NCBI RefSeq assembly: GCF_001541345.2
Contig: NZ_LMVL02000002.1
Location: forward strand, 558,001 to 622,000
Length of the DNA: 64,000 nt
From: Gillisella vitis
GTDB lineage: Bacteria; Pseudomonadota; Alphaproteobacteria; Rhizobiales; Rhizobiaceae
Reading direction: 5' to 3'
Positions 52,387 through 61,471 of this stretch are shown here, piece by piece (the first letter of the stretch is position 1; every line of letters begins with the position of its first letter). Below the pieces are notes generated by a model. That model saw nothing but the letters and a program-made list of their open reading frames with translations, was not told where the DNA came from and did not search any database. The position numbers were made by a program, and so were the translations under genes.

Positions 52387-53376
52387 ATGTATGTCGTAAC
52401 CGGGGGGGCTGGATTTATTGGCTCAAATATTGCTGCAGCGCTCGATCAGCGTGGCGATGATATTGTGATAATCGATCATTTTGGTTCGGATGACTTCAAG
52501 TGGCGTAATATCGCTAAACGCCGTATCAAATCGATCGTTAATCCCAAAGAAGGTTCCGCTTTCATCGAGCGCAACGCACAATTGATATCTGGTATTTTCC
52601 ATATGGGGGCGATATCAGCGACGACAGAAACTGATATTGATTTAATAGTCGAGAACAATATAAATTTTTCTCAAGAGCTTTGGAATATTTGTTCAGAACA
52701 TCAAATACCTTTTGTCTATGCGTCGTCGGCGGCAACTTACGGAGACGGGTCGCTGGGATTCGTAGATAATGAAGAAGATGCCTACTTATCTTCTTTACGT
52801 CCGCTAAATGCCTATGGTTGGAGTAAGCATCTTTTTGATCGCATGGTTCAGGGCGCGATCGCGAGAAAAGAAAAAGTTCCTCCTGTGTGGGCGGGGCTGA
52901 AATTCTTTAACGTCTATGGGCCAAACGAATATCATAAAGGGCCGCAAAGAAGTGTAGCCGTTCAGCTTTATGAGCAAATCGTACGCGAGGGCTCTGCCAA
53001 GTTGTTTCGTTCTGATCATCCTGATTATGCTGATGGCGGCCAGTTGCGGGATTTTGTCTGGGTTGGTGACTGCGTGGATGTTGCATTGTGGCTAATGAGC
53101 GGACAATCAAAATCGTCAGGAATCTATAATGTTGGATCTGGATCTGCGCGTAGTTTCCGTGAGAAAGCCGAAATTATATTTTCCACTTTAGGAAAACCAA
53201 TACATATCGACTATGTTGATCTTCCTCCGAAATTGAAGGGAAAATATCAGTACTTTACGGAGGCTTCTCTGGAAAAGCTAAGAGCTGCTGGTTATGAAAA
53301 ACCCCTGACTACGCTTGAGGTTGGAATGAAGCGATATGTCGAAAACTTCCTGGGGCAACCTGATGTATTCATGTGA
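52387..53376 (+). CDS. hldD: ADP-L-glycero-D-manno-heptose 6-epimerase
   Basis: The 329-residue SDR enzyme has MYVVTGGAGFIGSNIAAALD, FHMGAISATTETD, the YASSAATYG active-site region, the catalytic YGWSK and FFNVYGPNEYHKGPQRSVAV, diagnostic of HldD/RfaD. It inverts C6 of ADP-heptose for LPS inner core or glycoprotein. The 292-base gap to hldE holds no recognised gene. It shares the AT-rich codon bias of the cluster. Confidence 0.94.
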   Translation: MYVVTGGAGFIGSNIAAALDQRGDDIVIIDHFGSDDFKWRNIAKRRIKSIVNPKEGSAFIERNAQLISGIFHMGAISATTETDIDLIVENNINFSQELWNICSEHQIPFVYASSAATYGDGSLGFVDNEEDAYLSSLRPLNAYGWSKHLFDRMVQGAIARKEKVPPVWAGLKFFNVYGPNEYHKGPQRSVAVQLYEQIVREGSAKLFRSDHPDYADGGQLRDFVWVGDCVDVALWLMSGQSKSSGIYNVGSGSARSFREKAEIIFSTLGKPIHIDYVDLPPKLKGKYQYFTEASLEKLRAAGYEKPLTTLEVGMKRYVENFLGQPDVFM

Positions 53377-54583
53377 TGATATATCATCGAAGGCTAAAAA
53401 TTTGTCAGATATCAATCGCGAAGCTGATATAGCTAATGATTGGTTGAGATGCTGTGCGTTGCCATTGTGGTCTGGCATAGGCTTCGACAGGGATAAGCAA
53501 TCTTTCCACGAGCAATTAGATTTTTCTCTTTCGCCGCTTGCAAGTCAACGACGAGTGATGGTCCAAGCGCGTCAAATCGTGGTTTTTTCCGCGGCATATT
53601 TAAACGGCGACTGTCATGCGGGCAAAGAGCTGGCACTTTGCGCAGTTGAATCGATGCTGCAAAATTATGAAGACTGTGAGGGCCGTGGCGGCTTCGTATT
53701 TTCAATTGACCCGAGGACAGGGCAGTTGGATGATCGTCGTGATCTTTACGCTCACGCCTTTGTTTTGTTTTCTCTTGCGTGGGTTTTGAGGCTAGAAAAT
53801 CGTCAGTCCTTTAAGGACGCGATAGAGCGAACGCTGTCGTTTCTAGAGTTACATTTAAGCGATTCCGTACGCGGAGGCTATTGGGATAGTATGCCTCGAC
53901 TTGATAATAAGCGCAGTCAAAACCCTCACATGCATTTGTTGGAGGCATTTATTGCCTTGTATGAAACGACGGGTGAAAGGCGGTTTCTTGATCTTAGCCG
54001 GCAGTTGCGTGACCTTGCCGTGACAAAGTTTTTAAATTTAGAAACCGGGTCGTTGTGCGAATATTTTACGGATGACTGGACTGTCTACCCTTCGCTTGAC
54101 AAAGGAATTGTCGAGCCTGGCCACTTGTTTGAGTGGTCTTGGTTGCTGTCACGATTTTGGAGTTTGAGTGGCGAAGATCAGTCTTTGCCGATACGGTCAA
54201 TGATGATGCGCGCTCTGAAAAGTGGCTTTAGCAATGATGAGGGACGTATCATTGACCAGATCGACGAACAAGGTAGATCATTGCTGAAAACTAGTCGATC
54301 ATGGCCGCATACCGAGGCTCTGAAGGCGCTTACGTCAATTAGTATAATAAAACCTTCAGTTCAAAATCAGCTAGTAGCTAACATCCTCCAAAGATTAAAG
54401 AATAACTACTGTCCAGATGATTTGAAGGGTGGTTGGTATGATCAATTGAATGAGGATGATGTAAGTGTTAGGCCAAACATTCCGGCCAGCACTTTATATC
54501 ATATTTATTTCGGGATAACGGCTGTTAAGCAATTTGTTGATAAGGGGCTAACCTATGAATTTACACCGGGTGACGTCCAGTAA
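53363..54583 (+). CDS. AGE-family aldose-ketose isomerase / 2-epimerase-like protein
   Basis: The roughly 406-residue protein has an (alpha/alpha)6-barrel AGE-family signature: RDLYAHAFVLFSLAWVL, NPHMHLLEAFIALYETTG, EPGHLFEWSWLLSRFW and SWPHTEALKALTSI. The conserved His residues are present. Members include N-acylglucosamine 2-epimerase, mannose isomerase and YihS. ATG 53363 follows GGGG; ATG 53336 is possible and would overlap hldD by 41 bases. It stands between hldD and gmhB where a GmhA isomerase would be expected. Substrate is inferred, not seen. Confidence 0.8.
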   Translation: MYSCDDISSKAKNLSDINREADIANDWLRCCALPLWSGIGFDRDKQSFHEQLDFSLSPLASQRRVMVQARQIVVFSAAYLNGDCHAGKELALCAVESMLQNYEDCEGRGGFVFSIDPRTGQLDDRRDLYAHAFVLFSLAWVLRLENRQSFKDAIERTLSFLELHLSDSVRGGYWDSMPRLDNKRSQNPHMHLLEAFIALYETTGERRFLDLSRQLRDLAVTKFLNLETGSLCEYFTDDWTVYPSLDKGIVEPGHLFEWSWLLSRFWSLSGEDQSLPIRSMMMRALKSGFSNDEGRIIDQIDEQGRSLLKTSRSWPHTEALKALTSISIIKPSVQNQLVANILQRLKNNYCPDDLKGGWYDQLNEDDVSVRPNIPASTLYHIYFGITAVKQFVDKGLTYEFTPGDVQ

Positions 54584-55136
54584 ATTTGAGACGCCCCAAA
54601 AGGTGATCTTTTTAGACAGAGATGGTACAATTATCGTCGACAAAAATTACTTGAGTAGGCCTGAAGATGTTGAACTTGAAATAGGGTGTGTGGAGGGGCT
54701 TACGAAGTTTTCGAAAGCTGGTTATCTATTAATTGGAGTTACAAATCAATCTGGTGTGGGGCGTGGTTTCTTTGGTTTGGCCGATGTAGATCAGTGTAAT
54801 AATAGGGTTGAAAGTTTGCTTTCGCCTCACGGAATTTATGTGTCTGCTTGGTATATTTGCCCTCACAGACCTGAAGAGGATTGCAACTGTCGTAAACCTC
54901 GCTCAGGGCTTGTTGAGCAGGCTGAGGCAATTGTTTCCATCGATTACAGCCGGTCTTTCGTAATTGGTGATAAGGATGCCGATGTTATGCTTGGTAGGAA
55001 TTGCGGCATGGAAAGTATTCTTGTTTTATCTGGTGCAGGTCGACTTCATCTTGAATGGGCACGTGAACACGGCTACATGACCGCTGCCACCTTAGATGAT
55101 GCAGCCGATTTAATTCTCTCAAGTCCGGGAATTTAG
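54555..55136 (+). CDS. gmhB: D-glycero-beta-D-manno-heptose 1,7-bisphosphate 7-phosphatase
   Basis: The 193-residue HAD phosphatase has FLDRDGTIIVDKNYL (DxD), VTNQSGVGRGFF, and the zinc-binding CPHRPEEDCNCRKPRSG that marks the GmhB/HisB-N group, then VIGDKDADVMLGRNCGM. It removes the 7-phosphate before adenylylation. The start overlaps the isomerase gene by 29 bases, so coupling is tight. Confidence 0.92.
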   Translation: MNLHRVTSSKFETPQKVIFLDRDGTIIVDKNYLSRPEDVELEIGCVEGLTKFSKAGYLLIGVTNQSGVGRGFFGLADVDQCNNRVESLLSPHGIYVSAWYICPHRPEEDCNCRKPRSGLVEQAEAIVSIDYSRSFVIGDKDADVMLGRNCGMESILVLSGAGRLHLEWAREHGYMTAATLDDAADLILSSPGI

Positions 55137-55168
55137 TGAGGCGACGCGTAAGGAAAAATGTATTTTTT

Positions 55169-55192
55169 GAGGCGGCTCGTATACGCCGCCTC
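55169..55192. terminator. GC-rich hairpin after gmhB
   Basis: GAGGCGGC (55169-55176) and GCCGCCTC (55185-55192) form a perfect 8-base stem with a GTATAC-containing loop. The T-run (TTTTTT) lies before, not after, the stem on the plus strand, so this is at best a weak terminator. It sits 33 bases after the gmhB stop, at the edge where composition returns to the chromosomal type. The rest of 55193-55367 shows no gene. Confidence 0.4.
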
Positions 55193-55367
55193 GGTTAACT
55201 CGGTTCTTTTGCCTGCGCACGACGCGGTGAATCTGAATTTCTGGCGTAAACTCCTTATCTGCTCGGACTGCGTCATATTTCAAGGCATTCTTCGGCATGA
55301 AAAGGCGACAGGGCGCGCAAGTCATGCCATAAGGCGCGCAAAATCATCTTTTCCGGGCTGAAGCGAC

Positions 55368-56993
55368 ATGATCCGCATTGAAAATATCTCCAAGCAGAAC
55401 AGCCATCGTCTGTTGTTCATCGAGGCCTCCGCCGCGCTGAACAAGGGGGAGAAGATCGGCTTGGTCGGGCCGAACGGTGCTGGCAAGACAACGCTGTTTC
55501 GGATGATCACTGGCGAGGAATTGCCCGATGAAGGCCAGGTCTCCACCGAAAAAGGCGTCACCATCGGCTATTTCAATCAGGATGTCGGCGAAATGTCCGG
55601 GCGTTCGGCGGTCGCCGAAGTGATGGACGGGGCAGGGCCTGTCAGCACGGTGGCGGCAGAACTGCGGGAATTGGAAGGCGCCATGTCGGACCCAGACCGG
55701 ATGGATGAGATGGATGCGATCATCGAGCGCTACGGCGAGGTACAGGCCCGCTACGAAGAGCTGGATGGCTATGCGCTGGAGGGCCGGGCGCGCGAGGTGC
55801 TGGATGGGCTGAGCTTTTCCCAGGAGATGATGGATGGCGACGTTGGCAAGCTGTCGGGTGGTTGGAAGATGCGCGTGGCACTGGCCCGTATTCTGCTGAT
55901 GCGGCCCGATGTGATGCTGCTTGACGAACCGAGCAACCATCTCGATCTCGAAAGCCTGATCTGGCTGGAAAGCTTCCTGAAAAATTACGACGGCGCCCTG
56001 CTGATGACCTCGCATGACCGCGAATTCATGAACCGGATCGTCACCAAGATCATCGAGATTGATGGCGGCTCGCTGACCAGCTATTCCGGCGACTATTGCT
56101 TTTACGAGGGCCAGCGCGCCCAGAATGAAAAGCAGCAGCAGGCGCAATTCGAGCGTCAGCAGGCGATGCTGGCAAAGGAAATCAAGTTCATCGAGCGTTT
56201 CAAGGCGCGCGCGTCCCATGCGGCACAGGTGCAGAGCCGGGTGAAAAAACTTGATAAGATCGATCGGGTTGAGCCGCCGCGCCGCCGTCAGACGGTGGCG
56301 TTTGACTTCCTGCCTGCGCCACGCTCCGGCGATGATGTCATCAATATCAAGAATGTTCACAAGGCCTATGGCAGCCGGACGATTTATCAGGGTCTGGATT
56401 TCATGGTTCGCCGGCGCGAACGCTGGTGCATCATGGGCATCAATGGCGCTGGAAAATCGACGCTGCTGAAGCTGGTTGCTGGCACGACCGAGCCGGATCA
56501 AGGCACGGTCAGCATTGGTGCCAGCGTTAAGCTCGGCTATTTCGCCCAGCATGCCATGGATGTGCTGGATGGAGACAGCACTGTATTGCAATGGCTGGAG
56601 GAAAGCTTTCCAAAGGCAGGGCAGTCGCCGCTCAGGGCATTGGCCGGGTGCTTCGGCTTTTCCGGCGACGATGTCGAAAAGCGCTGCCGGGTACTGTCGG
56701 GCGGTGAGAAGGCCCGGTTGGTGATGGCGGCCATGTTGTTCGACCCACCAAATCTTCTCGTTCTGGACGAACCGACCAACCATCTGGATCTCGACACCAA
56801 GGAAATGTTGATCAAGGCGCTGTCGGCCTATGAAGGCACCATGCTGTTTGTCAGCCATGACCGGCATTTTCTGGCTGCCTTGTCCAACCGTGTCCTGGAA
56901 CTGACCCCGGATGGCATCCATCAATATGGCGGTGGTTATACCGAATACGTGGCGCGCACCGGCCAGGAAGCGCCCGGTCTGCACGCCGCATAA
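55368..56993 (+). CDS. ABC-F family ATPase (EttA/Uup/YheS-like)
   Basis: The 541-residue protein has two ABC domains with no membrane part: Walker A GPNGAGKT and signature LSGGWKMRVALARILL in the first, GINGAGKST and LSGGEKARLVMAAML in the second. A linker rich in charged helix (RQQAMLAKEIKFIERFKARASHAAQ) lies between them. ABC-F proteins act on the ribosome. Which member it is cannot be decided. The ATG lies at 55368. Confidence 0.9.
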   Translation: MIRIENISKQNSHRLLFIEASAALNKGEKIGLVGPNGAGKTTLFRMITGEELPDEGQVSTEKGVTIGYFNQDVGEMSGRSAVAEVMDGAGPVSTVAAELRELEGAMSDPDRMDEMDAIIERYGEVQARYEELDGYALEGRAREVLDGLSFSQEMMDGDVGKLSGGWKMRVALARILLMRPDVMLLDEPSNHLDLESLIWLESFLKNYDGALLMTSHDREFMNRIVTKIIEIDGGSLTSYSGDYCFYEGQRAQNEKQQQAQFERQQAMLAKEIKFIERFKARASHAAQVQSRVKKLDKIDRVEPPRRRQTVAFDFLPAPRSGDDVINIKNVHKAYGSRTIYQGLDFMVRRRERWCIMGINGAGKSTLLKLVAGTTEPDQGTVSIGASVKLGYFAQHAMDVLDGDSTVLQWLEESFPKAGQSPLRALAGCFGFSGDDVEKRCRVLSGGEKARLVMAAMLFDPPNLLVLDEPTNHLDLDTKEMLIKALSAYEGTMLFVSHDRHFLAALSNRVLELTPDGIHQYGGGYTEYVARTGQEAPGLHAA

Positions 56994-57001
56994 TCAAGTC
57001 G

Positions 57002-57898
57002 TCACCCTCGCTTGTCGGGGCGAATGGTGCTGCGCAATTCCACCAGCCGGTTCAACGTTTCCAGCGTCCGTTCCGGTTTAAGAGCCGAAAGCGCCAGCGC
57101 CAGAGTTTCGATCACCACCAGCGAGGGGGCATGCAACGCCACCTGCTCGCTTTTGGCGCGCGGAACGACGAGGCTGACGCTGGCGTGCTGGCGTAGCACG
57201 CTTTCGGCCTGTCCCAGCACCAGGATCAGCGGTATGTCGAGCCGTTTGGCCTCGGAAATCACCGTCATGGCTTCGCGATGCGGACGGCCATGCAGCAGCA
57301 TGACCAGCACATGGCCGGTGCCAAGCCCGAGCAATTGTTCGGCCAGCGAAATTCCTGTGGTGTTGAGGGCGTAAGAGGGAAAACCGGAGCGGGAAAATAG
57401 CCTTGCACCGTAACTGGCGATAATGCCGGATGCGCCGATGCCGAAAACCCCGATGGCGCGGGCCTCGGCCATCAGCAGGGCTGCCTTGGAAAGGGCGGCT
57501 CGGTTTTCTGGGCTTGCCAGCGCCGCCAGTGCAGTCTGCTGGTTTTCCAGCACGAAATCCACGGCAGCATCGCTATTGCCGCTGATGCCATCGGTGGTAG
57601 CGGCCATTTTTTCAATGGGGGAATCGGTTTCGCCCAGATAGGCTTTCAACGTTTCCTTCAGGTCGACCAGGCCGCGAAAGCCCAGCGCCTGAATGGCGCG
57701 GATCACCGTTGCGTCGGATGTGCCGGTCTCGAAGGCGATTTCCAGCGCCGATTTGCTCAACACCGTATGGCGATGCCCATCGATATAATCGGCGACGGTC
57801 AGCAGACCAGGCGACAGCTGATCGCGGCGCTTTTTCAGCCGCTCGCCATACCGGTCGATGCGCCGTGATCTGCCGGTCCGTTCACCCTGCCTGCCCAT
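57002..57898 (-). CDS. RpiR/MurR-family transcriptional regulator
   Basis: The 298-residue regulator has an N-terminal helix-turn-helix (LTVADYIDGHRHTVLSKSALEIAFETGTSDATVIRAIQALGF) and a C-terminal SIS sugar-phosphate-binding domain (AIGVFGIGASGIIASYGARLF, VLVMLLHGRPHREAMTVISEA). Such proteins control sugar or phosphosugar genes. ATG 57898 has GGAG upstream; the upstream ATG 57937 would add 13 residues. It is divergent from the TonB receptor gene, but target genes are unknown. Confidence 0.85.
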   Translation of the reverse strand: MGRQGERTGRSRRIDRYGERLKKRRDQLSPGLLTVADYIDGHRHTVLSKSALEIAFETGTSDATVIRAIQALGFRGLVDLKETLKAYLGETDSPIEKMAATTDGISGNSDAAVDFVLENQQTALAALASPENRAALSKAALLMAEARAIGVFGIGASGIIASYGARLFSRSGFPSYALNTTGISLAEQLLGLGTGHVLVMLLHGRPHREAMTVISEAKRLDIPLILVLGQAESVLRQHASVSLVVPRAKSEQVALHAPSLVVIETLALALSALKPERTLETLNRLVELRSTIRPDKRG

Positions 57899-58070
57899 TC
57901 CTGGCTCTGCTCCTGATCCTGTAGTAGTCGCCCGCATTCAGTGTCCAGGCCGGGTATTTCTCTTCGAAAACCGTTGAATACCAGCCGCAAACGGCAGGCT
58001 TTCCACCCGGTTTTCCATCCATACGCCGCTTTAGCGACCTTTTTGCCTGACAGCTATGGGGTTTTAAAGT

Positions 58071-58085
58071 TGACTACTACATTCA
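58071..58085. promoter_or_regulatory. IRO-type iron box upstream of the siderophore receptor
   Basis: TGA, nine bases, then TCA (TGACTACTACATTCA) at 58071-58085 fits the rhizobial iron-responsive operator core TGA-N9-TCA recognised by RirA. It lies 57 bases before the receptor start and overlaps a TTGACT hexamer. The core is short, so the match may be by chance. Confidence 0.4.
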
Positions 58086-58142
58086 TCAATTGGAAAAGCC
58101 CAGAGTACAAGCGGATGACACTGTAATTTTGGGGGTAAAGCT

Positions 58143-60338
58143 GTGGGGCGAACGGCGAGACTGATGCGTGGCACCAGACAGATGCGTGACAACGGCAAAA
58201 GCCGTGGTCCGATGATAGCGGCGCTGTTGCTGGCATCCGTTGCTTTGCCAGCCAGGGCTGAAGATGTCGCCAGTCAGGCCGGGGATACGGCTGGCACGAC
58301 GGCGCTTCAGACCATTACAGTCACGGACAAAAAAACGACGCGCGGTTATCAGCCCCTATCCACCAGCACCGCGACTCGCACCGATACGCCGCTGCTGGAT
58401 GTGCCGCAGGCGGTCAATGTGGTAAGCGGCGAGGTCCTGAAGGACCAGGGCGCCCGATCGCTGGACGATGCGCTTGCCAATATCAGCGGCATTACCCAGG
58501 CCAATACGTTGGGCGGCACGCAGGACGCCATCATCCGCCGCGGCTTCGGCGACAATCGGGACGGTTCGATCCTGACCGATGGGCTGAAAACCGCGCTGCC
58601 ATTTTCCTTCAACGCCACGACCGACCAGGTTGAGGTGCTGAAGGGCCCGGCTTCGACGCTTTACGGCATTCTCGATCCCGGCGGCATGGTCAATGTGGTC
58701 ACCAAAAAGCCGGAGGACGTGTTTTCCGGTGAGGTCTATAGCAGTGTAACCGGTTATGGCGCTGGCAAATATGGATCGACCTCGGGTCTGGATGTGACTG
58801 GACCGATTGCCGGGACTGACTTTTCCTATCGTTTCATCGCGGAAGGCCAGAAGAGTGATTACTGGCGCAATTTCGGTGAGACCAAAAAGTGGATGGTCGC
58901 GCCATCCTTGAGCTGGAGTGGCGAGGATACCGAGGTTACCGTCTCCTATATGCACGACGATTACAGCGTGCCCTTCGACCGTGGCACGATCTTCGATCTG
59001 ACCACCGGCCATGCGGTAGAACTCAGCCGCCGCACCCGGCTGGATGAGACATATAACATTACCGATGGCACATCGGATCTGGCCAAGGTGTCGATTGACC
59101 GGCAGGTGAGCGACGACTGGAAACTGTCCCTGAACTACGCCTATAGCCGCAACGAATATTCCGATAACCAGGCCCGCGTCACCGGCTATAACTCCACAAC
59201 AGGTGCCGTGACGCGCCGCGCCGATGCCACGCAATATTCCACCAGCTATAATCATGCAGCCAGGGCCGACCTGACCGGTGAAGTCGAAATCGGCGGTTTG
59301 CAGAACGACCTGCTATTTGGCGTGTCCTACGATTACAGCGACACGCTGCGCACCGACATGCTGCGGTGCGCCAATTCCAGCAATTTCAACATCAACAATC
59401 CGGTCTACGGCAATCTGGCGCAATGCACCAAGGTTTCGGCCTCCGACAGCGACCAGACGGAGCAATTGTCGACGGCCTCGGTCTATATGCAGGACAGCCT
59501 GCACCTGACCGACCAATGGATATTGGTCGGCGGTCTGCGCTACCAATATTACGATCTCTATGCAGGCAAGGGGCGCCCCTTCAATGCCAATACCGACAGC
59601 AACGGCGATGCGCTCATCCCCAATGGCGGTATCGTCTACAAGCTGACGCCTGAAATCTCGCTCTACGCCAATGCGGCCCGGACTTTCCGGCCCCAATCGT
59701 CGATCTCCAGCTATTATGGCAATCTCGACCCGGAGGAGGGGACATCCTACGAGATCGGCAGCAAATTCGAACTGCTGGACGGGGTGAGTGCCAATGTCGC
59801 GCTGTTTTCCGCCCGCAAGAAGAATGTCGCCTATTCCGAGACGATTGGTGGCGAAAGCGTGGTCAAGACAGCGGGGCTGGTGCGCTCGCGAGGCCTCGAG
59901 GTCGATGTGGCTGGCCAGTTGACGGATCATTGGCAGGTAATTGCGAGCTATGGCTATACCGATGCCAAGGTGCTGGAGGACCCGGATTATGCCGGCAAGC
60001 AATTGCCCAATGTTGCCCGCCATACCGGCGCCCTGTCCGTGGCCTATGATGTCGGTGACATCGGCGGCGATGGGAACAGGCTGAAGGTTGGCGGCGGCAT
60101 CCGCGCCGTGGGCAAGCGGGCAGGCATCAACAGCAATAGTTATTTCCTGCCCGGCTATGCGGTCGTCGATCTGTTCGCCGCCTACACATTCAACTTCGAG
60201 CGACCACTGACGCTCCAGGTGAATTTGAAGAATATTTTCGACAAGACCTATTATACCTCGTCGATCGGCTCGACCAATTACGCCAACCAGATCGGTGAAC
60301 CCTTCAATGTCACGGTGAGGGCCAGCGTTAAATTTTAG
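58143..60338 (+). CDS. TonB-dependent siderophore receptor (FhuA/FpvA type)
   Basis: The 731-residue outer-membrane protein has a signal peptide (PMIAALLLASVALPARA) and a plug domain starting near ITVTDKKTTRGY and PLLDVPQAVNVVSGEVL, with QGARSLDDALANISG. A 22-strand-type barrel follows with PASTLYGILDPGGMVNVVTKKP near its start. It ends in VRASVKF with the terminal Phe typical of BAM substrates. It should import ferric siderophores. GTG 58143 follows GGGGG. The TAG stop opens a dispersed repeat. Confidence 0.93.
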   Translation: MGRTARLMRGTRQMRDNGKSRGPMIAALLLASVALPARAEDVASQAGDTAGTTALQTITVTDKKTTRGYQPLSTSTATRTDTPLLDVPQAVNVVSGEVLKDQGARSLDDALANISGITQANTLGGTQDAIIRRGFGDNRDGSILTDGLKTALPFSFNATTDQVEVLKGPASTLYGILDPGGMVNVVTKKPEDVFSGEVYSSVTGYGAGKYGSTSGLDVTGPIAGTDFSYRFIAEGQKSDYWRNFGETKKWMVAPSLSWSGEDTEVTVSYMHDDYSVPFDRGTIFDLTTGHAVELSRRTRLDETYNITDGTSDLAKVSIDRQVSDDWKLSLNYAYSRNEYSDNQARVTGYNSTTGAVTRRADATQYSTSYNHAARADLTGEVEIGGLQNDLLFGVSYDYSDTLRTDMLRCANSSNFNINNPVYGNLAQCTKVSASDSDQTEQLSTASVYMQDSLHLTDQWILVGGLRYQYYDLYAGKGRPFNANTDSNGDALIPNGGIVYKLTPEISLYANAARTFRPQSSISSYYGNLDPEEGTSYEIGSKFELLDGVSANVALFSARKKNVAYSETIGGESVVKTAGLVRSRGLEVDVAGQLTDHWQVIASYGYTDAKVLEDPDYAGKQLPNVARHTGALSVAYDVGDIGGDGNRLKVGGGIRAVGKRAGINSNSYFLPGYAVVDLFAAYTFNFERPLTLQVNLKNIFDKTYYTSSIGSTNYANQIGEPFNVTVRASVKF

Positions 60339-60390
60339 AATTTGGTAGGGAAAATTGAACACCGGTTTTCCGGGTAAAATCTTCCTGTGA
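60336..60390 (+). repeat. Dispersed repeat, module 1, at the stop of the siderophore receptor
   Basis: TAGAATTTGGTAGGGAAAA starts at the receptor stop codon and continues through CACCGGTTTTCCGGG. It corresponds to module 1 of the copies at 31755 and 48987, without the palindrome module. As at 48987, the element's first three bases are the upstream gene's TAG stop. Confidence 0.65.
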
Positions 60391-60466
60391 TGGTTCGCGT
60401 CATCATATAGTTCTTTGCAAGGAATTTTGTGGCATAAGCCTATTGTGAAGAAGACCGGACCTATGC

Positions 60467-61345
60467 ATGCAGCAGCGCGTCATCCCTTCGGGCCATAAAA
60501 GGCCGGACGGAAGCCTGGAAGCCCACCGCATGCGGCGGCGAGGGCTGAGGCTGTTTGCCGTGATTTTCCTGTTATTCTGTTGCAGCATCGCTATCGCGGT
60601 GTTGACGGCTGACGATCAGCGCCGGCTCAATCAACTGATCGAGAGCGTTAAAGATGTCCTGCCCTGGCAAAGCCGAGAGGAGCCGGAACCCACCGTGTTG
60701 CGGGGAAAACGCCTCGCCTCCGCGCAGATGCCCTCCGAGCAGGTAATGGTACCCGCCCGATTTTTCGACATGCCGCCGCTGCTCGACATTGCAGCGCCGG
60801 TGCGCAAGTTTCGTATTTCCGGCAAGACGCTGTGTGAGCAGATCAAGGCGGCGGGGCTGGGGACGGCCGATTGGGTCCAGAACCCTTTTTCGCCGGGCAT
60901 TTTCAATTGTATTGCTGAAACCAGCCTGCCCGCCGCAAAGCCTGACGGCGACGCCCCCTCATTCTTCATGGTGGTGCGGGGGACACCGGATGGCCAGGTC
61001 ACCCAGATCCGGATCAAGGTCATCGAGGTCAAATCCAGTCAGCAGATCTGGCAGCGTTATGATGCTGCCCTCGATCTCATTCTCAACGCCAGTCGTTGGC
61101 CGGATTTTGCCGGTGATTTCGACCGTATGCGCTCGCTTGAACCCTTCGAGGCCAACCACTTCGGGATATCGTTGAAATTAACCAAGGAATTCATGGGGCC
61201 GGAGCGCTATAACATTATCTTCATGCCCGAGGATGATGGAGAGCTGGAGCGGCGCACGAGAGCCGCGCTGAATGCGCAGCCAAGCCTGAAGACGGCGCCT
61301 CTGACAGCCAGTTTCTGGCCCAGGCAGGTTTTGGGAGGGCGATAA
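60467..61345 (+). CDS. Hypothetical membrane-anchored protein, possibly DUF6030
   Basis: The 292-residue protein has an N-terminal basic stretch and a membrane helix (LRLFAVIFLLFCCSIAIAVL), then a periplasmic domain (RKFRISGKTLCEQIKAAGLG, PSFFMVVRGTPDGQVTQIRIKVIEV, FDRMRSLEPFEANHFGISL). It resembles rhizobial DUF6030 proteins, a call made from memory only. No partner is recognised nearby. Confidence 0.55.
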   Translation: MQQRVIPSGHKRPDGSLEAHRMRRRGLRLFAVIFLLFCCSIAIAVLTADDQRRLNQLIESVKDVLPWQSREEPEPTVLRGKRLASAQMPSEQVMVPARFFDMPPLLDIAAPVRKFRISGKTLCEQIKAAGLGTADWVQNPFSPGIFNCIAETSLPAAKPDGDAPSFFMVVRGTPDGQVTQIRIKVIEVKSSQQIWQRYDAALDLILNASRWPDFAGDFDRMRSLEPFEANHFGISLKLTKEFMGPERYNIIFMPEDDGELERRTRAALNAQPSLKTAPLTASFWPRQVLGGR

Positions 61346-61471
61346 GCTTTGAAAACCGGGAAAGGTTTGGATGCAAGGCGCTGACAGCGCGTTGGGTCAA
61401 AATGAAGTACTGCTTGGCTCAGTGCCGTGTGCCATATAAGGCGCACGGCACTGTAGATATTGATATATAGA

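Noticed and set aside
46982..55367. Integrative island with attachment repeats
   Set aside because: No integrase gene and no second copy of the tRNA-Thr 3' end was found at the right border.
55344..56984. 546-residue open frame opposite the ABC-F gene
   Set aside because: It is an antisense shadow; the plus strand has both ABC signatures.
57988..58016. TTTCCACCCGGTTTTCC as a further repeat copy
   Set aside because: The match is short and lacks the TAGAG end or palindrome; probably chance.
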